Assembly (NCBI GenBank): GCA_963693365.1
Contig: CAVNZM010000001.1
Coordinates: 13,330,001 to 13,394,000 of the forward strand
Reading direction: 5' to 3'
DNA: 64,000 bases
DNA from: Amoebidium appalachense
Taxonomy: Eukaryota > Ichthyosporea
Position numbers and translations under genes: made by a program
Notes under the pieces: generated by a model
Told to the model about the DNA's origin: nothing
Database searches by the model: none
The model's input: the letters and a program-made list of their open reading frames with translations, nothing else
In this document: piece by piece, positions 12,071 to 24,719 of the stretch
Layout: each line of letters opens with the position of its first letter
Numbering within the stretch: the first letter of the stretch is position 1

Positions 12071-12416
12071 GGGCAACATGCCCCCGGTAAACTACGCAGT
12101 CGGGCAACATGCCCCCGGTAAACTACGCAGTCGGGCAACATGCCCCCGGTAAACTACGCAGTCGGGCAACATGCCCCCGGTAAACTACGCAGTCGGGCAA
12201 CATGCCCCCGGTGAACTACGCAGTCGGGCAACATGCCCCCGGTGAATTACGCAGTCGGGCAACATGCCCCCGGTGAACTACGCAGTCGGGCAACATGCCC
12301 CCGGTGAACTACGCGGTTCAGGTAGCATGCCCCCGGTGAACTACGCGGTTCAGGTAGCATGCCCCCGGTGAACTATGAAGTTGGGCAACATGCCCCCGGT
12401 GAACTATGGAGTCGGG
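12071..12416. repeat. 31-bp minisatellite, about 11 units
   Basis: Units start at 12071 and repeat every 31 bp with the core GGGCAACATGCCCCCGGT followed by rAACTACGCAGTC. The first four units have GGTAAAC, later units GGTGAAC, and two units near the right end carry GGTTCAGGTAGCATG. The array runs directly into TIR element copy 2 and lies just upstream of the minus-strand orphan ORF. It is a plain tandem array without unique spacers. Confidence 0.9.
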
Positions 12417-12418
12417 TA

Positions 12419-13294
12419 CAGTATGCGTCCGCGCGTAACATACTCCGCGCACAACATAACGTCGACGCCGATTTTCAAAAATCTTAACATACTGACCTCG
12501 GTCATTTTTCGGGATTATGTTAGCGCACCAAGGGGTCCTATACATAGTAGGACGAATTATCGGGTTTATCTGGTCAGTTTAGACCCCCTATCTTTAGTAT
12601 TTCGATCTCTTTCCCAGACAAAACAGTGGTTCGCCGTGATTTCAACGACCGCCCAAAGCTCGGCAGGGCCAATGATAGGCGGCGGCCGCACATCGCATGG
12701 TATGCAAAGGACTCATGTGGCCGACTATGTCGATAAACGAGCAGAAACATACGAAGGCCCCAACTAGTTCGAAGCAGTCTTGTATAGCTAGTTTTTACAT
12801 CCTAGCCATATAGGCAGGTTGAATGCATATTAAACCCACCGATCATGACCAAGCCAGTAGTCCAGGTGCAGGCAGCTGCACTTGGGGCGTTGAATAGTGC
12901 ACTGCACACAGTAAATGAGGCCACAGACAAGTTTCAGGAAACTACCCAAGAAGCCCAAGCAATCATTTCTGAGGGTTTTGTAAACGCAAACAACACAATC
13001 AACAACGCAACCACACGTGCAATTGCACAAGCCGAAACGGCAAAAGCACAAATTGCGCTCGCACATGGAGAGTTTAGAGAGCCGCAGAGCCCCCACACGC
13101 GCGGAATCGCTGAGTCTTTTCCGTGTGAGTTACGGTAATGGTTTGGAGCTTGATGAAACCCTGAATACGGATTTGTATGAGGCGAAGGTGCAGGGTTGCC
13201 TCTTACTCGTGTAGGTGTGTGGTGCCAAATTCGTGGTGTGAGAGTAAGGTGTGAGGGAGCAGAAAGACTAGTACGTCCTTGTTTGTATGAGTTG

Positions 13295-13328
<34 letters not shown>

Positions 13329-13499
13329 CTTTTTTGGTTTGGTCCCCTTGAAAAAAATTAGTATGTTTTTATTATTATTTGAATCAATTACTTATTGATT
13401 TCCTACATATTTACTTATTTAGCGGGTTGGGGAGGAGGGGGGGGGGGGGGGGGGACTTGATGTACTAAATGCTAGACTTTCAAGTATTGATTTAGATTT

Positions 13500-13592
<93 letters not shown>

Positions 13593-13997
13593 CACACACA
13601 CACACACATAGGCTTTCACGCTTTCAGCCTCTTTTTTTTTTTTTTTTTTTTTCAAAGTTTTTTTTTTTTTCCGAATTTCCCTTTTTTTTTTTTTCACCAT
13701 CTCAAAAAGGAACTAGTATAAGGATTCTTTGTTTATTCATTCATTTGATCAATTTATTATTTGTTTACTACTATATTATGTCATTTAGTGGTTTGCGGAT
13801 TCCCCGCCCGATGGAGAGGCCCAGTGTGGCCTCCTGGGCGGGCGGGAGGGCGGGCGGGCGGGCAGGGGGGGGGGGGGGGGGGGGGGGGTAACATAATCGA
13901 GACGGGCTCTGGGAGCCTATTTTTAGATACTAATTAAAATTTAACATAACGACCTCGACCCTTGTCGGGGCGGTATGTTATGCGTGGACGCATACTG
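12419..13997. mobile_element. TIR DNA element, copy 2
   Basis: Starts CAGTATGCGTCCGCGCGTAA and ends GGACGCATACTG, flanked by TA at 12417-12418 and 13998-13999. It matches copy 1 along its whole length, differing mainly in microsatellite lengths (longer AC run, shorter G run), a few indels and substitutions. Such similarity suggests recent transposition or local duplication. It is inserted at the edge of the 31-bp minisatellite. Confidence 0.75.
12845..13138 (+). CDS. Passenger ORF of TIR element copy 2, 97 aa
   Basis: This is the intact version of the ORF in copy 1: MTKPVVQVQ... NNTINNATTRAIAQAETAKAQ, then IALAHGEFREPQ... up to ...ESFPCELR and stop. The protein is Ala/Thr/Gln/Asn-rich and predicted helical, with no signal peptide, membrane span or transposase signature. 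If the GTGAGT at ~13126-13131 is a donor, the true product would splice onto downstream sequence instead of ending here. Function unknown. Confidence 0.45.
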   Translation: MTKPVVQVQAAALGALNSALHTVNEATDKFQETTQEAQAIISEGFVNANNTINNATTRAIAQAETAKAQIALAHGEFREPQSPHTRGIAESFPCELR

Positions 13998-14389
13998 TAG
14001 TACACCATTGTAATAGTATATATTTGTTTTGGCTCTGTGATGTTATCCCCACCAAGCATGGGGGACGAGAGGGGGAAAGGAAAGAGGCTGGAAGAGAGCC
14101 TCCTGGAGGGGGGGGGGGGAGGGGGGGGGGGGGGGGTGGGGAGGGTCGTCCCCGGATGATGAGGGGAGAAAGACCCCTAAGGGAAAGAAAGATGGAGGGA
14201 GGGAGGGTCGAAAGAGAGCCAAGCTACGTACAGAGCCTGTGACGTCGGAGATATCTCAGAAATTCGAGTCCGGGGCCGGATTTGAAGTCGACGAGATCCG
14301 GAAGGAGAGAGAAGGAAAGGGCTTTTTTTTTTTTTTTTTTTTTAAAGGGAAATATTTCGATCAGGGCATCAGACATGGCAAAGAATGGA
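13998..14389. other. Spacer, purine-rich
   Basis: Purine-rich sequence with G runs (~14108-14136) and a T run at 14323-14343. No supported gene. It separates the second TIR element from the first ~1 kb direct repeat. Confidence 0.5.
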
Positions 14390-14929
14390 TATTATCAATA
14401 TATATAATGCGTTGTTTGCCGGACCTCAAATCCGGAATTTGGAGGGGACCAAAGGCCATTTTGTGAGGCATCAAAAACCATCAAAACGTTGCTTAGTTGT
14501 TTTTATGACATCAAAATCGCTAAATATTCTTGCGATACTAATGACAAAGTCTAAAATAACTATATATTTGATAATGAGAAAATTGAAATATAGTGCCCTA
14601 AAGTTGGGCCCGAGAGGATGTACGTACTCGGGGCTTTGAAATAAAAAGAAAAAAACCAGCGGTTTCGGAGTCTAATAACACGCTGGGCTGAATGACGGCA
14701 GAGATCAGGTGATTCCCGTATCAAAGCGGTTTTTGTTTCTAACCCAGAATGGAACGCACTTTTTTTTGAGAAATTCGGCGACATTTGTTTTACAAAGTAC
14801 TATATCATTGGTACAACGACATTTTGAAAACTTTAATGTAATAGAACTACCAATCCAATCACAAAAACCTCAAAGGTCAGCTAACACCGATTTAGGGGGA
14901 CACGGGGGTGAGGACGGTAAATTCTATAT

Positions 14930-14971
<42 letters not shown>

Positions 14972-14981
14972 CGGCCGTGGC

Positions 14982-15012
<31 letters not shown>

Positions 15013-15387
15013 TGTACATTTTAATGTTTCAAAAGCTATAGGCAGACAGTTGTTTAAAAAGATAGAGTAAAAAACACAACTAAATCAACTCAGTAATGTG
15101 AATATGACATTTAGGGCGAGTGTACTAGAAGGGTTTGTGGCTGATAATGATAATTTTTTTACACTAGAGCTAGGGTGATTCAAGCTGGGCGGTAGTCATT
15201 GGTAATTTTTTTTTATTTGTTTTTTTTCCACATGTACACACAAAGTAATAATCGAATAGAATACAAAAACAACTAAGAAGACAAAAACGCATACAAACTT
15301 CACTTCACACATTCACACACACACAAACATGCACACACACACACACACACATTGACGTTGAACACAATGAAAGGAATTACCTAGAAG
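14390..15387 (+). repeat. ~1 kb direct repeat, left copy
   Basis: Begins TATTATCAATATATATAATG and ends around GAACACAATGAAAGGAATTA. It matches 17439-18500 along its length with small indels and differing AC-repeat lengths. No convincing ORF. It may be a non-coding repeat family; its ends show no TG..CA or inverted repeats. Confidence 0.8.
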
Positions 15388-15576
15388 TCGTCTATTTGCT
15401 ACCACACTTTTAATTTGGGTTATTTGTGGCTGGCGTTTCTACCCGGAGTATTGTTATGCCCGTCAGATTCACCAACATGAATTGTTAGTGCCACGGATAG
15501 CACTTTACAGTTACAACGCCAAGTTACGTGTAGCAGCAAGATGCATTTATTTCTACCCGTACGCAAAAAAAAAAGG

Positions 15577-15604
<28 letters not shown>

Positions 15605-15607
<3 letters not shown>

Positions 15608-15752
15608 AGGAGCGTGAGGTGGGGGGGCCAGGGAGGGGGGGGGGGGGGGGGGGGAGGGGGGAGGGAGGTAACAACCACACAACCCAACATCAATAACTGT
15701 CTCGTTATGTTTTGGCGCCGGCGACAGCCGGCGCACAGACCTACTTGTATTG
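15605..15752 (+). repeat. Shared retroelement module with GC hairpin, copy 1
   Basis: G-rich stretch followed by GGAGGTAACAACCACACAAC... and the inverted pair GCGCCGGC / GCCGGCGC, then GCACAGACCTACTTGTA. It is the same as 19786-19926. In this copy it immediately precedes the reverse transcriptase frame; in the other it precedes the ORF1-like promoter. Confidence 0.7.
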
Positions 15753-17267
15753 TACAGTTGCCATAGACACAACGAGATAGTTGCTGAGATAGCTTCACCG
15801 GATATCCAACGATATTTACCAAAAACGTGCATGCTTCGCGCGTTTAACACCAACGATTCTTTAAACGCCGTGTTCCGTCTTTCTTCCCTTCAAGGGGGCT
15901 TTCGTCATGCCTATTCGTGTTATACTCACAGCCTGTTACTCCATGAATCCATTACTTCTGGCTCTCCACACGTTGTCTTCATCGACCTTAAGAACGCCTA
16001 CGACACCGTACCCACTGGTTTGTTATGGCATAAGGGCTATGCGGGGCTTACCCCCTTTGGCCGTCTTCTGCAAGCGCTGTTCGATACCACTCGCGGACGA
16101 GCGGCGGTCAATAGAACATTAACACCCGGTTTTTCCCGTTCTCGGCAGGGGTCCCTCCTGAGTCCGTTGTTGTTTGACGTTTTCATTGACGATTTAGCCT
16201 GCGCCCTCGAACCCTTTGGCCAACTGCATACCCGCCGTGTACCGGGTCTCCTTTTTGCGGACGATATTGTTCTTTGTTCCTTAACCGAAGATGTCATGCA
16301 CCAGATGCTTCGTCAGGTGGATCAATGGTGCACCGAGAATCTCATGACAGTCGGAAATGCAAAGTGTGCTACTAGTACTTTTTCGAAAAACGCTTCCTTT
16401 CGATTGGCCGGTCTTCCTATTCCTGTTCAGAGCACCTATGACTATTTGGTTATTCATTTTACTGCACGGGGTATTGATTTCCGCAAGCTCCTTGGCACGG
16501 CATGGATCGCTCGTGCGAAGGGTAAGCTTCACATCGTGTCAAATATGTTTCAACGGGAGTCTGTGATCCATCCTGCGAACCTTCTTCTCTACTATAAAAC
16601 TTTTTAACGGCCGACTTTCGAATATGGACTTCCGCTATTGGCCTGCGCCTCACCTCGCGAGGCGGCCGTGGCGCTGAAAGAGTTCGACGATTTTCAGGGT
16701 ACTGCGCTGCGCACTTTGTTTCGTACTCGGTTTGTGCCTCCCTTAATCAGTATGTTTGGATTGTCGTCTGCTGTTTGTCGTATGGAGGAATTGTCTCTTC
16801 GTTTTTGTTTTCATTTAGTTAGGATACCTGATGGTCACCCTCTTTATGCTTTCTTTCCCCCCCTCCCTCTATTCCTCTTCCCCCCCGATTCACCAACTCT
16901 ACTTCTGAATGTCCTCAGCCTACCCTCTTTCAACCTGATTCTTCCTCTCGCTATCTCACTCCCTCTTTCTTTTCTCTTCCTGTTTTTTCTGCCTTTTCGC
17001 GTTATTACCATATGCAGTATACGTTTCTTTCTCGTTCTGATAGAGAAATCAAAGGCAAAACTCAGTCGGCATGTGTTATGTTGGAACACCGTACTGATCA
17101 TTATCGCTTTTTGAAAGCTTTGGCAGGATATATTTCTCCTGCTGTACGTATGGATACCACCCTAGTAGATAGTCTGTATGGGTTTTATTTGTGGAGTTTT
17201 ATTGACATAAATATTTTTCTGGGTAAACACGTAGGATGGGTGTCCGACATCAACATAACCATGTAGG
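15750..17267 (+). pseudogene. LINE-type reverse transcriptase, inactivated
   Basis: The frame from 15750 contains the reverse-transcriptase blocks in order: DLKNAYDTVPTGLL, RQGSLLSPLLFDVFIDDL, the catalytic GLLFADDIVL and the later YDYLVIHFTARGIDFRK. These are typical of non-LTR retrotransposons. An in-frame TAA at 16605-16607 interrupts it; the same frame continues with YGLPLLACASPREA... into the thumb/C-terminal region up to ~16860. A further frame shift within a CT-rich stretch leads to a third segment (17012-17267, ...YRFLKALAGYISPAVRMDTT...). The upstream part of a full-length ORF2 (endonuclease) is missing. Flanked by ~1 kb direct repeats. Confidence 0.8.
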
Positions 17268-17438
17268 CTTCGTTTCGTGTTTTAGCAGCTCGCGTTCGGC
17301 TGCCCGCATACGGGCACCTATTATTAGCCGATCAAAACATCAGATTCCACAGATCACTAGACCGAGTTTGATTGGCTCAGGATCAGATTTCACATAACAC
17401 TAGATCGATTTTGATTAACTCAGATCGGTAGCCTTAGG
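17181..17438 (+). repeat. Retroelement 3'-end module, copy 1
   Basis: From GGTTTTATTTGTGGAGTTTT to ...CAGATCGGTAGCCTTAGGTA, matching 20674-20930. It has one intact CCAAT-type box (GATTGG); the second is mutated to GATTAA. This copy is cut off just before the TATA box by the right-hand ~1 kb repeat. Confidence 0.75.
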
Positions 17439-18029
17439 TATTATCAATATATATAATGCGTTGTTTGCCGGACCTCAAATCCGGAATTTGGAGGGGACCA
17501 AAGGCCATTTTGTGAGGCATCAAAAACCATCGAAACGTTGCTTAGTTGTTTTTATGACATCAAAATCGCTAAATAGAATCTTGCGATACTAATGAAAAAG
17601 CCTAAAATAACTATATATTTGATAATGAGAAAATTGAAATATTGTGCCCTAAAGTTGGGCCCAAGAGGATGTACGTACTCGGGGCTTTGAAGTAAAAAGA
17701 AAAAAACCAGCGGTTTCGGAGTCTACTGTGAACGCGCTGGGCTGAATGACGGCAGAGATCAGGTGATTCCCGTATCAAAACGGTTTTCGTTTCTAACCCA
17801 GAATGGAACGCACTTTTTTTTAGAGAAATTCGGCGACATTTGTTTTACAACGTATTATATCATTGGTACAACGACATTTTGAAAATTTTAATGTAATAGA
17901 ACTACCAAATCCAATCACAAAAACCTCAAAGGTCTGCTAACACCGGTTTAGGGGGACACGCCGGCAATGTCCACGCAATAAAAAGTGTGTAAACCCACGA
18001 CACGGGGATGAGGACGGTAAATTCTATAT

Positions 18030-18078
<49 letters not shown>

Positions 18079-18500
18079 GGCCTGTGGCACACACACACAC
18101 ACACACACACAAACACATGTACATTTTAATGTTTTAATAGCAGACAGTTGTTGAAAAAAATAGAGTAAAAAACACAACTAAATCAACTCAGTTATGTGAA
18201 TATGACATTTGGGGCGAGTGCCGTAGAAGGGTTTGTGACTGATAATGATTATTGTTTTACACTAGAGCTAGGGTGATTCAAGCTGGGCGGTGGTCATTGG
18301 TAATTTTTCTATTTGTTTTTTTTCCACATTTACACACAAAGTAATAATCGAATAGAATACAAAAACAACTAAGAAGAAAAAAACGCATACAACCTTCACT
18401 TGGCCCACACACACACATTCACACACACACAAACATCCACACACACACACACACACACACACATAGACGTTGGACACAATGAAAGGAAATATATCTAGAA
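17439..18500 (+). repeat. ~1 kb direct repeat, right copy
   Basis: Copy of 14390-15387 with small indels, longer AC runs and an added stretch near 17960-18000. With the left copy it brackets the reverse transcriptase pseudogene. Confidence 0.8.
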
Positions 18501-18589
18501 AACACGGGTGCCATGATTGCAGTCACTGAGTACGAAAAGCATAAAAAAAAAAATTTGGGGGGGAAGGGGGGGGGGGGGGGGGGGGGGGG

Positions 18590-19460
18590 GGGGTGTCATC
18601 TTCACTTGATTCTCTGCAAGACTTAGAAGTTGAGTTTTGTATTTATTTATTAGTTGTTGTAGTTTGTTTCCTTTTCCTTTCTTCATTTCTTTCTTTCTTT
18701 TCCGTTTCCGTGTACACGACATCTTAGATCTGTGTACGTATCGACATACTTAGCTCGCGCACACGTACTGTCGTTTGCGTCAAAATCTATATATGTCATC
18801 CAATCATATCTCGTTTGTATTTTCCCAAATATAGTAACTTACATTCCTTTCTCATTCCTTTCTCACGACGTAGCATTGTGCTATGTTCTTCAACTATTAG
18901 GAATAATTATATTTAGACGTGTTATGATAAGAACATGTATAAATGTATGTTATGAATTAATAGTTATATAAGTGGTTTCATTTTGTTAAATGTTTCCGTG
19001 CTTTTATTAGAAGTTTCTTTCATTAGAGGATTGAGTTTTATATTCTATGTGTCGACAGACATTTTAATCGATATATTTTACACTCATAGTTTTCGTTCTT
19101 TTGATTGGTTTATCGTTTCACATTCCCAAGTATAAAAGGGACCTCATCTTGAAATAAATCACAAGCAGTCGTATTCATTTCCTATGGTTCCAGAAATCGT
19201 TCCAGGACCTCCTCTCCGGTTGTGTTTTTCCCGTGTGTCTCTGTGTTGTGTATATCATAACACCCATCTGTGCTCTCTGCTTCTCCGTTTACCCACACAA
19301 AATAATAGGGGGGGGGGATGCTTTGAAGTAAACTGAGAATAGTATAATTGCAGTACTGACTTGTGAGCATGGTATATCGACACACACCGTAGAATGATGA
19401 TTTTATGTTCGGGAACATTTCGGGGGGGGGGGGTGCCAATTCCAGACTTCACTGAAATTG

Positions 19461-19492
<32 letters not shown>

Positions 19493-19785
19493 ATATGTTG
19501 CCCACCTGGCACTCAGTGCACGTGGAAAGTTTTATTGCCTGTCCATGCATATCATCGGGTTACCAAACAGTTCTGTAAAATAAGTAAAACAACAAAACAA
19601 TAAAAATATTATAAAATTTTTGCAAGCAATTTAGAACATATTGCACTTGGTGGTTTTCAGCTACATGTTTTTGGAGGACCACAAGGAAACTTGCAAGTAC
19701 TTCGGCAATGGCAATCTCTCCCGGCCCTAGACTGATAACACAGTGTGGCAACTTGAAGAAAGGGGGGAGGGGGGGGGGGGGGAAG
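18590..19785 (+). other. AT-rich spacer with LTR-like promoter block
   Basis: No ORF of note. At 19101-19160 there is a GATTGG box (19103), TATAAAAG (19131-19138) and AATAAA (19153-19158) within 60 bp, an arrangement seen in LTRs or compact promoters. I found no second LTR copy and no defined ends. A T run follows at ~19459-19488. Confidence 0.35.
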
Positions 19786-19926
19786 CGTGAGGCGAGGGGA
19801 GGGGGGGGGGGGGGGGGGGGGGGAGGGGAGAGGGAGGTAACAACCACACAACCCAACATCAATAACTGTCTCGTTATGTTTTGGCGCCGGCCCGGGACAG
19901 CCGGCGCACAGACCTACTTGTACCTA
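19786..19926 (+). repeat. Shared retroelement module with GC hairpin, copy 2
   Basis: Matches 15605-15752. The hairpin arms GCGCCGGC and GCCGGCGC are kept although the loop differs (CCGGGACA versus GACA region). Confidence 0.7.
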
Positions 19927-20045
19927 TAAGCACGACAGTTTTTAGCAGATCAGCAAGCAACAGACACATCTTCTGTGTTTAGCACCTACAGCTTTACAGC
20001 TATATTTTCTTTTCCTTCTCCCTATCTTTCCCTACGCCGGTCAGC
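19923..20045 (+). promoter_or_regulatory. TATA-type 5' leader of ORF1-like gene
   Basis: CTATAAGCACGACAGTTTTTAG and the following leader up to the ATG at 20046 recur at 20931-21020 behind the second 3'-end module, where the TATA box is TATATAAG. Confidence 0.5.
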
Positions 20046-20663
20046 ATGCCGCCGAAAAAGCGAAAGGCCTCAGCCACCGCCCCTGCCGCGGCACCTAAGC
20101 GCCTGACCCGCAGCGACCTCCGCCACAGGCTGACCAACGCTCCCGCGGGCACTGACGCGCCTCCAGCGGCCCATACCATCACGGACCCTCCGGCTACTCT
20201 CCCCTCTACTCCTGAAGTCCCACCTCAGGCCCCACCGTCCCCGCCGATGACTTCTCAAGACGCCGTCCTTGCCGCCCTCACCGCCATCAGCACCCAGATG
20301 GCTGGCGTCCTGGCCGCTCTCACCAACCGCGACCCTCCCGCACCCCCCGCCGCGCCCTCCGCACCCGGGGAGGTTTCCCCGGGGCTGCATCTCGGCCCTG
20401 ACCTGGACCTACCTGCCCTGCCCGCGCCCCCCATTACAGGTGAGAACACTGGCGACATTCAGCCGGGCACACTCCCGCTTCCCCCCGCGGATGTGCTGGC
20501 AGATTTGCGCGCCAATCGTTTCGTCGACCTGTACAAGTTCACCCCCGCAGCCCTCCTGGCCCCGGAGCAAGCATACTGCTCTCGTGCCGTGGTTTACAAC
20601 CATTGCAGGTTCACTTTCGTCCAAGGGGATGTCCCCCTTGAGGCAACACACGTCCCGGAGTAG
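20046..20663 (+). CDS. Retroelement ORF1-like protein, 205 aa, 3'-truncated
   Basis: Starts MPPKKRKASATAPAAAPKRL with a classical basic nuclear localisation signal (PKKRK), then a long Pro/Ala-rich linker, a short helix (AVLAALTAISTQMAGVLAAL) and a C-terminal stretch RFVDLYKFTPAALLAPEQAY...VVYNHCRFTF. The frame then ends and sequence jumps to the 3'-end module at 20674, indicating an internal deletion of a longer element. The related fragment at ~21165 also reads VVYNH, showing the same element family. A role as nucleic-acid-binding ORF1 is inferred from context, not from a recognised domain. Confidence 0.55.
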   Translation: MPPKKRKASATAPAAAPKRLTRSDLRHRLTNAPAGTDAPPAAHTITDPPATLPSTPEVPPQAPPSPPMTSQDAVLAALTAISTQMAGVLAALTNRDPPAPPAAPSAPGEVSPGLHLGPDLDLPALPAPPITGENTGDIQPGTLPLPPADVLADLRANRFVDLYKFTPAALLAPEQAYCSRAVVYNHCRFTFVQGDVPLEATHVPE

Positions 20664-20673
20664 TTTTCATAGA

Positions 20674-20930
20674 GGTTTTATTTGTGGAGTTTTATTGACA
20701 TAAATATTTTTCTGGGTAAACACGTAGGATGGGTGTCCGATATCAACATAACCATGTAGGCTTCGTTTCGTGTTTTAGCAGCTCGCGTTCGGCTGCCCGC
20801 ATACGGGTACCTATTAGCCGATCAAAACATCAGATTCCACAGATCACTAGACCGAGTTTGATTGGCTGAGGATCAGATTTCACATAACACTAGATCGATT
20901 TTGATTGGCTCAGATCGGGAGCCCTAGGTA
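20674..20930 (+). repeat. Retroelement 3'-end module, copy 2
   Basis: Matches 17181-17438. It carries two GATTGG boxes (20860 and 20903) and leads directly into TATATAAG at 20929-20936. Confidence 0.75.
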
Positions 20931-20940
20931 TATAAGCACG
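20860..20940 (+). promoter_or_regulatory. Double CCAAT plus TATA promoter at retroelement junction
   Basis: GATTGGCTGAGG and GATTGGCTCAG lie about 43 bp apart and 25-70 bp before TATATAAG, followed by the same leader that precedes the ORF1-like gene at 20046. Confidence 0.5.
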
Positions 20941-21164
20941 ACAGTTTTTAGCAGGTCAGCAAGCAACAGATACATCTTCTGTGTCTAGCACCTACAGCTT
21001 TACAGCTATATTTTCTTTTCACCCACCCACCTACACCCAACACTCAACCCCCATTGATCCACATATACGTGCTTTTTTTTCACGGGGCGAAGACTTCCCC
21101 CGTTTTTTGGGCACAAGGACCTCACGGATCAATAAATTGATGACTGGGGGCTTGCCACGCGTGG

Positions 21165-21342
21165 TTTACAACCATTAGTTTTCATAGAGTGCTCTGATGT
21201 TGATATTGCCTGGGAAGTTGTGCAGTGGCGTTGGAATTTTTGTTTTCATCGCCGCTGGTGCTACTTTTGTGCTGAACTTTTTAATCGCAAGCATGTTGAT
21301 AGGTGTGTTCAGGTATCTCAGTATGCACTTGTTACTGGATAA
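21165..21342 (+). pseudogene. Reverse transcriptase C-terminal fragment with CCHC motif
   Basis: The frame ending at TAA 21340-21342 reads VFIECSDVDIAWEVVQWRW... and RWCYFCAELFNRKHVDRC, i.e. CX2CX7HX3C, close to the C-terminal zinc-knuckle found after the reverse transcriptase of many LINEs. Only ~55 residues are present, fused to VVYNH-coding sequence upstream, so it is a deletion derivative of the same family. Confidence 0.5.
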
Positions 21343-21519
21343 CTCGTGAAGTTTTTATTGTCTTCTCAGTATGCCGTGCAAACTTGCATATCTTTCCGTC
21401 GTCAAAAGAAAAGAATTCTACCATAAAAACCGTCAAAGCTGCACGTATCATGAAATTTGTCTATAATTGTCAAATTGTTAGCCATCCAGCAATTTGCATA
21501 CAAAATGTCATATAAAGCC

Positions 21520-21571
<52 letters not shown>

Positions 21572-22080
21572 GTCATACTCAGTTTGCTATCTAACAAATA
21601 GTCTAAACTGTTATTGGGATAACGGGTAATGCCTGCAACCGAACAGAAACTGGAACAATCTGGATTAACATGCTACATCGGTCTAAGTGCTTCCTAGGCC
21701 TGTCGAACCTAGTAGTCACAGAGATGGCAGATACGGTTATGAAATACAATACATAATTAATTCGCCAGTGTAAGGCCGCCAAGGCAGGCAAGGCCGATGC
21801 AATATTCGGACAGATCTGACGTAGGTTTCCTAATATGGAAAGGAATGCTATCCGAGTCACTAGCAGCCCAAAGTTAACCATATAAGGAACGCCTAAGAGA
21901 ACGTAAAAACACATCGATAGGATGCTGCGGAATATCATTGATTTGCTTTTCCTCAGGGTCTAAAGTGGGTCAAACTTCGTTGTAAAATGTGCGATACTCG
22001 TCCACTATCTGCAGATCAAAAAATAAAGGAGATATATATATATACGGACGAACAGAAGGAGGAATGGTTTAGATATAATA
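21343..22080. other. Spacer with AT microsatellite
   Basis: Contains an AT dinucleotide run at 21521-21570. No gene is supported; short open frames on both strands have no recognisable features. Confidence 0.6.
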
Positions 22081-24560
<2,480 letters not shown>

Positions 24561-24575
24561 TCATTCCACTTAGTC

Positions 24576-24645
24576 AACCAATCGCAAAATAGGATATGAA
24601 CTGCTCTTCACCGCGCCAAGGGCTTCAGAATCGCCTATAAAAACG
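24576..24645 (+). promoter_or_regulatory. Promoter of the MORN gene
   Basis: CCAATC at ~24578 and CTATAAAAAC (TATA, 24635-24644) lie 140 and 80 bp before the ATG at 24720, spaced as in compact eukaryotic promoters. Confidence 0.55.
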
Positions 24646-24719
24646 ACACACATTCACTCACTCTGCTTATACAACCGCCTGTACAACCACAGGCAACAGT
24701 GAACACAATAGCGAAGCAA

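Noticed and set aside
12071-12416. CRISPR-like array
   Set aside because: Contiguous 31-bp units without unique spacers, in a eukaryotic genome.
14390-18500. Interpretation of the 1-kb repeats as LTRs of the reverse transcriptase element
   Set aside because: The polymerase is LINE-type (FADD), the repeats lack TG..CA ends and no primer-binding site is seen; kept only as an open question.
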